In this document: piece by piece, positions 25,713 through 32,993 of the stretch | Position numbering within the stretch: the first letter of the stretch is position 1 | How the letters are laid out: every line of letters begins with the position of its first letter | Position numbers and translations under genes: made by a program | The notes under the pieces: generated by a model | Told to the model about the DNA's origin: nothing | Seen by the model: only the letters and a program-made list of their open reading frames with translations | Database searches by the model: none | Origin: UBA5314 sp035560815 | Lineage (GTDB): Bacteria > Bacillota > Syntrophomonadia > Syntrophomonadales > Syntrophomonadaceae | Length of the DNA: 64,000 bases | NCBI GenBank assembly: GCA_035560815.1 | Contig: DATMYR010000006.1 | Coordinates: 23,975 to 87,974 of the forward strand | Reading direction: 5' to 3'

Positions 25713-26852
25713 ATGAAAAAATATTTGATAAAGAAAACCATATTTGGACTTGTTTTAGCCTTCATATTTACGGCTCTGTTGCCCATGCAAATAAGCCGTT
25801 CTGACAATACCCAACAGCAGTTGGACGATGTGAATCGCCAGATCGATCAGCAGCAGAATTACCTCAACCAGGTCAAAAGCAAAGAAAAGAGCATCCTGGG
25901 CCAGATACAGACACTAGACAAGGATGCTCATCAGACCGAGAGTGATCTGGCAACTGCTACCACCAATATCAACAGCCTGAAAGGCAGCATCAAACAGACC
26001 GAGGCGGAGATCAACCTTAAACAACTGGAATTAACCAAAAAATCCGACTTGCTCGGTCAGCGCCTGGTCTTCATGTATGAAGACGGGAGCGTCTCCTACC
26101 TGGAGGTCTTGCTTTCGGCCAACAGTATCAAAGATTTTCTCACCCGCTATGACATGCTGAAATCCATTGTAGATCAAGATGTGCAGCTGATTGATTCCAT
26201 TAATCAGGAGCGCCAGGACCTCACATTTACCAAGAGCAACATGGAAACGAAGGTTAAAGAATTGGAGACCGTTCAGGCCACTTATCAACAAAAACAACAG
26301 GATCTTTCCATACAGAAGACTTCAAAAAAGAGCCTGTTGAACGATATAGATGCGCAGAAGGACCAATTAGAAGAGGCCATGAACGAACTGGAGCAGACTT
26401 CTCGGGACCTGGAGCAGCTCATTCGCTCCAAAGAAGCGGGCAGCACAGGATCAGTCAAAGGGACTGGCTCTCTGACCTGGCCTGTTCCCGGATATACAGA
26501 GATTACATCGCCTTATGGCATGCGTTTCCATCCTATATTGAAAGTTCGTAAAATGCATACGGGGGTTGATATTGCCGTGCCGGGGGGGACGAATATCTTA
26601 GCTGCGGACGGCGGTACAGTCATCCTGGCCGCGTGGACCACAGGCGATGGAAAGACCACCATTGTCGATCACGGCAATGGGACCTCCACGCTTTATGCCC
26701 ATCAACAGGAATGGCTGGTATCCGAGGGAGACACCGTAAAGAAGGGCCAGGTTATCGGTAAAGTAGACAGCACCGGATGGAGCACCGGTAATCACCTGCA
26801 TTTTGAAGTACGGATCAATGGTACGCCTATGAATCCCATGGGGTATTTTTAA
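25713..26852 (+). CDS. Secreted coiled-coil M23 peptidoglycan hydrolase (FtsEX partner)
   Basis: 379 residues: signal peptide (1-~28), a long coiled coil (about 32-245, Gln/Leu-rich heptads) and a C-terminal M23/LytM domain (about 255-379). Zinc ligands are visible in HTGVDI and HLHFEV with the YAHQ strand. Coiled-coil LytM proteins directly after ftsEX are the targets that FtsEX activates (EnvC regulates amidases; others cut wall peptides). The catalytic residues are present, so this one is probably an active endopeptidase. A REPIN-like hairpin and a terminator follow. Confidence 0.9.
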   Translation: MKKYLIKKTIFGLVLAFIFTALLPMQISRSDNTQQQLDDVNRQIDQQQNYLNQVKSKEKSILGQIQTLDKDAHQTESDLATATTNINSLKGSIKQTEAEINLKQLELTKKSDLLGQRLVFMYEDGSVSYLEVLLSANSIKDFLTRYDMLKSIVDQDVQLIDSINQERQDLTFTKSNMETKVKELETVQATYQQKQQDLSIQKTSKKSLLNDIDAQKDQLEEAMNELEQTSRDLEQLIRSKEAGSTGSVKGTGSLTWPVPGYTEITSPYGMRFHPILKVRKMHTGVDIAVPGGTNILAADGGTVILAAWTTGDGKTTIVDHGNGTSTLYAHQQEWLVSEGDTVKKGQVIGKVDSTGWSTGNHLHFEVRINGTPMNPMGYF

Positions 26853-26862
26853 TAACCAAATA

Positions 26863-26946
26863 ACGCGTGTCAAGGGGACGGGGTTATTGACAACATCATT
26901 CAGGTGCCTAGAATGTTGTCAATAACCCCGTCCCCTTGACACGCGT
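26863..26946. repeat. Near-perfect 84-bp hairpin element (REPIN-like)
   Basis: Two perfect 34-base arms, 26863-26896 and 26913-26946, around a 16-base loop. Each arm reads ACGCGTGTCAAGGGGACGG then GGTTATTGACAACAT. The core AAGGGGACGG is shared with the element at 21684-21776. No gene. Confidence 0.9.
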
Positions 26947-26949
26947 CCC

Positions 26950-26973
26950 CGGGTCTTTTGACCCGTTTGTTTT
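26950..26973 (+). terminator. Terminator after the M23 gene and hairpin element
   Basis: CGGGTC (26950-26955), loop TTTT, GACCCG (26960-26965), followed by TTTGTTTT. Confidence 0.75.
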
Positions 26974-27039
26974 GCCCCGCTCTTTGCGGTAACATATTAG
27001 AAGTAATCCGGTCATAGAATACGGTATGGTGGTGAGGTA

Positions 27040-28197
27040 TTGAAAAAAAATGTCTTTCTTCGCGGTTTGACCATATTCCTGTGCTCGATGGGCACTGTCT
27101 TCACGGTGGGAATTGTCTTCCTTTTACTGACAGATTTCACAGCCATAAGCACATTTGGAACGGTCCTGGGCCTGGTCAAAACGCAATCCCTGTACAGCAT
27201 TAAGAGCGGTGATATGATAACCGGGGCCGGCGCGGGTATTGTTTCAGCACTACGTGATCCTTATTCACAGTACCTGGACCCCAGCACCTGGCAGGACTTG
27301 AAAGAAAAAATCGATGCCAAGTTTAACGGGATTGGTGTTTATCTTATTCAGGATGAATCGGGGCGTTTGATCATCTTATCTCCTATTGAAGGAACGCCAG
27401 CATATAAGGCCGGTTTGAAAAATGATGATATTATTATCACAATTAATGGCGAGAGCACAGCATCCATGACCCAGGATAAAGCAGTATCGCTCATGAAGGG
27501 AGAACCCGGAACCGAGTTGGACCTGGTTATCTACCGGGAATCAGAGAAAAAGCAGATCGACTTCAAGATCATCCGCGAGAGCATCAATGTACCTTCAGTG
27601 CACAGCCAGGCCGTTAAGGACCACCCGGAGGCTGGGTATGTAAGACTCAATCAGTTTAGCACCCATTCCGATCAGGAGCTGGCAGATAGTATAAACCGCA
27701 TATTAGCGGACAAAAAGGTCAAAGGACTCATTCTTGATCTGCGTAATAATGGCGGTGGCGATTTTGAAGTGGCGATATCCATTTCCTCGTTGTTCCTGGA
27801 CAACAAAGATGTGGTTAGTGTAGCCGATGCCGACGGCAATAAGAGCGTCCGTAAGTCAACATCAGGCGGACTTTCCCTTCCCCTGGTTGTGTTGATCAAT
27901 AAGAATAGCGCCAGCGCCTCGGAAATATTAGCAGGTGCTTTACATGACAACAACCGGGCCGTCCTGGTTGGAGAAAAAACCTATGGCAAGGGCGTTGTTC
28001 AGACTGTTTTTCCCCTGCCTGATGGGGGAGCCTTAAAGTTGACCACCCAGAAGTACTTCACTCCCAAGGGAACTGATATCAATAAAATCGGCATTCAACC
28101 CGATGATCCGGTTGAAAACGATGCTGCTTCTGACCAGGATAAACAGTTGGATCGTGCAGTGCAGGTCCTGGACCAGCAATTAAAGAACGGGCAATAG
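27040..28197 (+). CDS. C-terminal processing protease (S41 family, Ctp)
   Basis: 385 residues: N-terminal membrane anchor (about 8-30), a short S41 N-terminal helix region, a PDZ domain (about 95-180, LIILSPIEGTPAYKAGLKND then DIIITINGE) and the peptidase core. The catalytic Ser lies in NSASASE and the Lys in EKTYGKGVVQT. Ctp proteases cut exported regulatory proteins; in B. subtilis CtpB at this locus acts in sporulation signalling. Start is TTG 27040 behind GGTGAGG. The next gene also has a PDZ domain. Confidence 0.93.
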   Translation: MKKNVFLRGLTIFLCSMGTVFTVGIVFLLLTDFTAISTFGTVLGLVKTQSLYSIKSGDMITGAGAGIVSALRDPYSQYLDPSTWQDLKEKIDAKFNGIGVYLIQDESGRLIILSPIEGTPAYKAGLKNDDIIITINGESTASMTQDKAVSLMKGEPGTELDLVIYRESEKKQIDFKIIRESINVPSVHSQAVKDHPEAGYVRLNQFSTHSDQELADSINRILADKKVKGLILDLRNNGGGDFEVAISISSLFLDNKDVVSVADADGNKSVRKSTSGGLSLPLVVLINKNSASASEILAGALHDNNRAVLVGEKTYGKGVVQTVFPLPDGGALKLTTQKYFTPKGTDINKIGIQPDDPVENDAASDQDKQLDRAVQVLDQQLKNGQ

Positions 28198-28237
28198 ACC
28201 ACTTCCGGGTCGAACCCGGGGGGGCGGAGGTTGGTAC

Positions 28238-29461
28238 ATGGATCTGCTATGGACCAGTGCTGCAATCATAGGGCAGGTATTGGCAAACGCCTTTGCCTCG
28301 CCCTATTTCATTTTGCTTCTCCTGGGCTTGTTATCCGGAATTGCCTGGCAATACCAGCGCAATGCTAGAACATCTGGCGATTTACTGGAGGGGATCTGGG
28401 GTGTCAGCCTGCGAGCTTCCTTGATTTCTACTACGCTGGGACTTCTGGGCGGCGTTATAGGTAGTCTGTTGCTGCTCTGGACCGGAGTCGATTTGAGCCG
28501 CATCGCCATCATACCTCTATGGATTACCGCCTTGTTTTTAATGATGATAAATCCCCGTTACCTTTGTTTCGCCTATTCCGGTGGGCTGCTGGCCTTGTCC
28601 AGCCTTCTGCTGGGTTATCCCCGACTCAGCATTCCTGATTTAATGGCACTTATTGCCATCCTGCATATGCTTGAAAGCCTGCTCATTTTTCTAGATGGGC
28701 CTGTGTATCCGGTACCGGTCTATGTCCAGCGCGGAGAGGGCGTCTGCGGTGGATTCAATCTGCAGAAGTTCTGGCCTGTGATACTGGCAGTCATCATGCA
28801 GGGGCAAAATGTATTTGGCGGTCCGGTGCCGGTTTTGGGGAGCAGTGCTATAACAGCATCTATTGCTACAGTGCTGGCGGTTCTGGGCTATGGGGAAATT
28901 AGTACCGCCTATACCCCCAAACAGAAGTCGCGCCGTTCATCACTACGCCTTTTTACTTTCAGTGCCATCCTATTGCTCTTAGCCTATCTCTCCGCTCGTT
29001 GGAGCGATTTCCAATACCTGGCAGCGCTTTTCAGCCCTCTGGGCCATGAATTCATCATTGGGATGGGTATGCGGGAAGAACGCCGCAAGCCTCCCCTCTT
29101 TGCTCTTCAGTCGGACGGAATCATGATTCTAAGCCTTCAATCAGGCAGCCCGGCCGCCCGGGCGGGGCTGCGCAGTGGGGATATTATACTAGAGTTGGGT
29201 GGCTGTCCGGTGTTCAACAATGAGGATATGAAACTGGCTTTGGCCCGGCATAGGATCCCGGTGCGGGTGGATGGCTTGCGTGACAAAAAGCAATTCAGCT
29301 GCTCTCTGGGGTTTTCTCCACAATCTCTGCGGGGCATCATCCTGGTCCCCGATCAGCACTGCCACCGGGTTTTACTCCTGCCCAACGACAGTCTTCTCGA
29401 AGCAAGCCTGCGGCCTTTGCGGCGGATTAAATCAGCCATAAAGAAAAGCATCTTCCGGTAA
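28238..29461 (+). CDS. Polytopic membrane protein with PDZ domain, MinJ-like
   Basis: 407 residues with about seven to eight hydrophobic segments in the first 280 and a PDZ-like C-terminal domain (about 282-370, SLQSGSPAARAGLRSGDIIL, then ELGGCPVFNNEDMKLALARH). The arrangement of many membrane helices followed by one cytoplasmic PDZ, and the position behind ftsEX and ctp and before uvrBA, match B. subtilis minJ, which links DivIVA to the Min division inhibitor. No DivIVA or Min gene is in this window, so the role is an inference from synteny. GGGCGGAGG precedes the ATG. Confidence 0.75.
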   Translation: MDLLWTSAAIIGQVLANAFASPYFILLLLGLLSGIAWQYQRNARTSGDLLEGIWGVSLRASLISTTLGLLGGVIGSLLLLWTGVDLSRIAIIPLWITALFLMMINPRYLCFAYSGGLLALSSLLLGYPRLSIPDLMALIAILHMLESLLIFLDGPVYPVPVYVQRGEGVCGGFNLQKFWPVILAVIMQGQNVFGGPVPVLGSSAITASIATVLAVLGYGEISTAYTPKQKSRRSSLRLFTFSAILLLLAYLSARWSDFQYLAALFSPLGHEFIIGMGMREERRKPPLFALQSDGIMILSLQSGSPAARAGLRSGDIILELGGCPVFNNEDMKLALARHRIPVRVDGLRDKKQFSCSLGFSPQSLRGIILVPDQHCHRVLLLPNDSLLEASLRPLRRIKSAIKKSIFR

Positions 29462-29545
29462 ACCGAACTTTCCACATGGGTATGAACCTTTCGAACACAA
29501 AGTGAATACAATACAAAAGATTTCGGGGTAAAGAAGGAGTCCAAA

Positions 29546-30610
29546 TTGGGTAGACGGGCAAAGCTTCGTTACCTGCTGACCGGCAGCTACACCAGGCAGG
29601 GCTATTATAGCTTCGTGCCGGAGTTGCTTGATGGCATGCAGAAGCTGTGGATTGTAACCGGACCTGTCGGCAGCGGTAAATCCTATTTTATTAGAACATT
29701 GGGCGAGGATCTGGCCAACCGGGGATTCGAAGTCGAGTTCTGGCTTTCGGCCGTGGAATCAGGTAGTGTTGAGGGCGTGCACCTACCCCAGGTTAAGGCT
29801 GCCATCGTCAATGGCAGCTTGCTGCAACCGGGAGACAATTCCTATCCGGATATTAACGGAGAGGTCGTGGAATTGTCCAGGGGGTTAAAGGAAGAAGAGA
29901 ATCGGAACTGGGAGCAGGAAACCAGATCGATTGTGGAAGACCTGCAGGAGCACAACAGGCAGGCGCGCTACCTGATCCACGAAGCGGTGGAATTGGAGAA
30001 CCTTCGGAATATGAGTTTTGCACAAAACCTTGATCCAGACCGACTGGAGGTTTTGGTAGACGATATAGAACATGCTCTGTTTAAACCCGAACCGGGTGAG
30101 AGACATTTCTTCGGACTGGCTTTAACTGTTGACGGAATGGTCAATTACCTGCAGGAAGCTACCCGGGACTGCAGGAGCAGATATATCCTCCAGGGCCCAG
30201 CCGATTGTGGACAGGAACAGGTAATGCAAAAGATGGCAGATAAAGCTGCTGCACTCGGCTACCATCGGGAGTACTTTTACCGGGCGCTGGATCCCCAAAG
30301 GCCCTGTATGCTTTTGATTCGGGAGCTGCAGGCGGCCGTCATTGACGCCGGGCTCTTGCCTTTAGCGAATCAACCCGGTGATGTTATAATTGATATGAGA
30401 CGCAACCTGACTAAAACCAGCGATTCCTGGGATAATGGTGAGGGATACCTATATGGGGGCGTGGATGTCCTACTTATCCAGGCGCAGATGGAGTTGGAAG
30501 AAATTTACCGGCTGCACAGAACACTGAAACGAGTGCGGTCTGGAGCGATAGATTTTGAATGGGTGGACAACAAGCGACAGGAAATAGTGCGAAAAATAAT
30601 CAGAGGGTAA
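29546..30610 (+). CDS. Two-domain P-loop ATPase/kinase-like protein, second P-loop degenerate
   Basis: 354 residues in two similar halves. The first has GYYSFVPELLDGMQKLWIVT followed by GPVGSGKSYFIRTLGE, a complete Walker A. The second (from ~186) repeats the pattern (HFFGLALTVDGMVNYL, then ILQGPADCGQEQVMQKMADK), but the P-loop lacks the Lys and Ser. I recognise the duplicated layout as that of an uncharacterised nucleotide-kinase-like family found in Firmicutes; substrate unknown. TTG start with AAGGAG 7 bases upstream. It lies between the minJ-like gene and uvrB. Confidence 0.75.
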   Translation: MGRRAKLRYLLTGSYTRQGYYSFVPELLDGMQKLWIVTGPVGSGKSYFIRTLGEDLANRGFEVEFWLSAVESGSVEGVHLPQVKAAIVNGSLLQPGDNSYPDINGEVVELSRGLKEEENRNWEQETRSIVEDLQEHNRQARYLIHEAVELENLRNMSFAQNLDPDRLEVLVDDIEHALFKPEPGERHFFGLALTVDGMVNYLQEATRDCRSRYILQGPADCGQEQVMQKMADKAAALGYHREYFYRALDPQRPCMLLIRELQAAVIDAGLLPLANQPGDVIIDMRRNLTKTSDSWDNGEGYLYGGVDVLLIQAQMELEEIYRLHRTLKRVRSGAIDFEWVDNKRQEIVRKIIRG

Positions 30611-30615
30611 GAGGT

Positions 30616-30826
30616 TTGGGGACACACCTCCTCTTCGAGAGAGGAATGTCCCCCTGTGCCGCCAGTAAGATCGAGGAGCATGCGTAGCAGGCGCCCGCAG
30701 GAAGTGCCTGTGGTACAACCAATATTACAAGTGCCTGTGGTGCGCCCTATCGGCGGTAAGGCATGAAAGGCATCCTATTTTAACTCGTTAAGGAATGTCC
30801 CCATGGTGCCGCCGTAGGCGGCAGGG
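30616..30826. repeat. Modular intergenic repeat (copy 2), upstream of uvrB
   Basis: Inverted relative to copy 1. GGGGACACACCTCC opens it, followed by GAGGAATGTCCCCCTG, GTAAGATCGAGGAGC and two AAGTGCCTGTGGT units near ATTACAAGTGCCTG. It closes with AAGGAATGTCCCCATG and a GCCGCC-TAC-GGCGGC mini-hairpin (to 30826). No gene lies in 30611-30926. An extended -10 (TGGTATGAT, 30846-30854) that could serve uvrB lies just after it. Confidence 0.8.
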
Positions 30827-30926
30827 CATAACAGCTTTCTTCCTCTGGTATGATTAGTTAGATGTAAGGAGTATCCCCTTGAATGTTCTCGTCGGTTGCA
30901 TTGGATATCAGGAGGATCATTGTAAT

Positions 30927-32948
30927 ATGAAGAGCTTTGAATTACTGTCTTCCTACCAGCCTACCGGGGACCAGCCCCGGGCGGTCAGCGAGCTGGTGGA
31001 GGGATTAAAAGAGGGAAATCGGGAGCAGACTCTGTTGGGCGTCACCGGATCGGGAAAGACTTTCACCATGGCCAGGGTTATTCAAGAATTGCAGCGTCCC
31101 GCCCTGGTTATGGCACCCAACAAAACCCTGGCCGGACAGTTGTTTAGTGAATTTAAACAGTATTTTCCTAACAATGCTGTAGAATATTTTATCAGCTATT
31201 ACGATTACTATCAGCCGGAAGCTTATGTACCCCAAACCGATACCTATATCGAAAAGGATTCTTCTATTAATGATGAAATAGACAAGCTGCGCCACTCGGC
31301 GACCGCCTCGGCACTGGAGCGACACGATGTCATCATCGTAGCCAGTGTCTCGTGTATTTATGGTTTGGGCGCACCGGAGGACTATTATAAACTGGCTGTT
31401 TCCTTGCGTCCGAGTATGGAGATGAGCCGGGATGAACTCCTACGCCGCCTGGTGGAGACCCAGTACGAGCGTAATGAGGTTGCCTTTGTCAGGGGCGCTT
31501 TCCGGGCCCGGGGCGATGTAGTTGAGGTGTTCCCCGCTTCCAGTGGTGAAAACGCAATCCGAATCGAGTTTTTCGGCGATGTTATCGACCGCATTACTGA
31601 ATTTAACCCACTGACTGGAGAAATATTCGGCCGCCGCCAGCATGTGATGATTTTTCCTGCTTCCCATTTTGTTGCTTCCCGGGACCGGATGCTGGATGCG
31701 GTAGGTTTAATCGAAGAGGAATTGGGGTTGCAGCTGGAGCTTTTCCGACAGGAAGGGAAGCTTTTGGAAGCCCAGCGCATTGAGCAGCGCACCCGCTATG
31801 ATCTGGAAATGATCAAGGAAATCGGATACTGTAAGGGGATAGAGAATTATTCCCGTTACATCACCGGTCGGGCTCCCGGGGAACCACCCTATACCCTTAT
31901 TGACTTTCTGCCTCATGATTTTCTGCTTTTTATGGACGAGTCCCATATTGGGCTTCCTCAGGTGCGGGGTATGTACGAAGGCGACCGCTCTCGTAAGCGG
32001 ACCCTGGTGGATTTTGGCTTTCGCCTGCCCTCGGCCATGGACAACCGCCCTCTGAAAATTGGGGAGTTCAACGAGAAAATCAAACAGGTCATCTATGTTA
32101 GTGCTACGCCTGGGGACTATGAACTTTCCCACAGCAGCGTGGTGGCCGAACAGATTATACGTCCGACCGGGCTGGTAGACCCACAACTCGTGGTCCGGGG
32201 CACCGAGAACCAGATTGATGATTTGATGGAGGAGGTTCGCCAGACTGTGGGACGAGGCTTCCGGGTTTTGGTGACCACGCTTACGAAGAGGATGGCGGAA
32301 GACCTGAGCGATTATCTGGAGGACGCCGGAATCCGGGTGACTTATATGCATTCTGATATCGAAGCCCTGGAACGGATAAAAATTCTGCGAAGTTTGCGCG
32401 CCGGAGAGTTTGATGTACTGGTGGGGATCAACCTGCTCCGGGAGGGTTTGGATCTACCGGAAGTGGCCCTGGTGGCCATCCTTGATGCCGATAAAGAAGG
32501 GTTCTTGCGCTCCGAGAGATCTCTGATCCAGACGATCGGCCGGGCTGCCCGTAATGTGGAAGGCCGGGTCATCATGTATGCCGACCGCCTTACACCCTCC
32601 ATGCAGGGGGCTATTGAGGAGACCAACCGCCGCCGGGAGAAACAGATGGATTATAACCGGGAGCATAATATCACCCCGGAAAGCATTCAGAAGGCTGTCT
32701 ATGCAGCCATTGAAGCCACCATTGCTGAAGAACCGGGGCATTATGAGACCAGCGTTTTTTATAAGCTGCCCGCCGAGGAGAAGCGGCGGCTGATTGGAGA
32801 GATGGAAGCCGAAATGCGCCGGGCTTCTGAAAAGCTGGAGTTTGAAAGAGCGGCACAACTTCGCGATACGATCCGGGAATTGCTGCATGAGAAAATCACC
32901 AAAGGGAAAAGCAAAACCGGGCGATCAGGCCGGCGGAGCCGCAGGTAG
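30927..32948 (+). CDS. uvrB: Excinuclease ABC subunit B
   Basis: 673 residues. DNA-damage recognition helicase of nucleotide excision repair: UvrA loads it, UvrC cuts around it. Walker A GVTGSGKTFTMARV, the beta-hairpin region YYDYYQPEAYVPQTDTYIEK, DESHIGLPQVRGMY, helicase motifs IGRAARN and the C-terminal UvrC-binding coiled coil (EKLEFERAAQLRDTIREL). Start ATG 30927 after AGGAGG; the longer frame is unlikely. uvrA follows after 45 bp. Confidence 0.97.
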   Translation: MKSFELLSSYQPTGDQPRAVSELVEGLKEGNREQTLLGVTGSGKTFTMARVIQELQRPALVMAPNKTLAGQLFSEFKQYFPNNAVEYFISYYDYYQPEAYVPQTDTYIEKDSSINDEIDKLRHSATASALERHDVIIVASVSCIYGLGAPEDYYKLAVSLRPSMEMSRDELLRRLVETQYERNEVAFVRGAFRARGDVVEVFPASSGENAIRIEFFGDVIDRITEFNPLTGEIFGRRQHVMIFPASHFVASRDRMLDAVGLIEEELGLQLELFRQEGKLLEAQRIEQRTRYDLEMIKEIGYCKGIENYSRYITGRAPGEPPYTLIDFLPHDFLLFMDESHIGLPQVRGMYEGDRSRKRTLVDFGFRLPSAMDNRPLKIGEFNEKIKQVIYVSATPGDYELSHSSVVAEQIIRPTGLVDPQLVVRGTENQIDDLMEEVRQTVGRGFRVLVTTLTKRMAEDLSDYLEDAGIRVTYMHSDIEALERIKILRSLRAGEFDVLVGINLLREGLDLPEVALVAILDADKEGFLRSERSLIQTIGRAARNVEGRVIMYADRLTPSMQGAIEETNRRREKQMDYNREHNITPESIQKAVYAAIEATIAEEPGHYETSVFYKLPAEEKRRLIGEMEAEMRRASEKLEFERAAQLRDTIRELLHEKITKGKSKTGRSGRRSRR

Positions 32949-32970
32949 AGGGTGTCCCCGCGACACCCCT
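32949..32970 (+). terminator. Small hairpin between uvrB and uvrA
   Basis: GGGTGTC (32950-32956) / GACACCC (32962-32968), loop CCCGC, no T-run. Its GGTGTCCCC sequence resembles the ends of the modular repeats and may be a remnant of one. Confidence 0.4.
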
Positions 32971-32993
32971 AATCAATCCAGGAGAGATGATAA

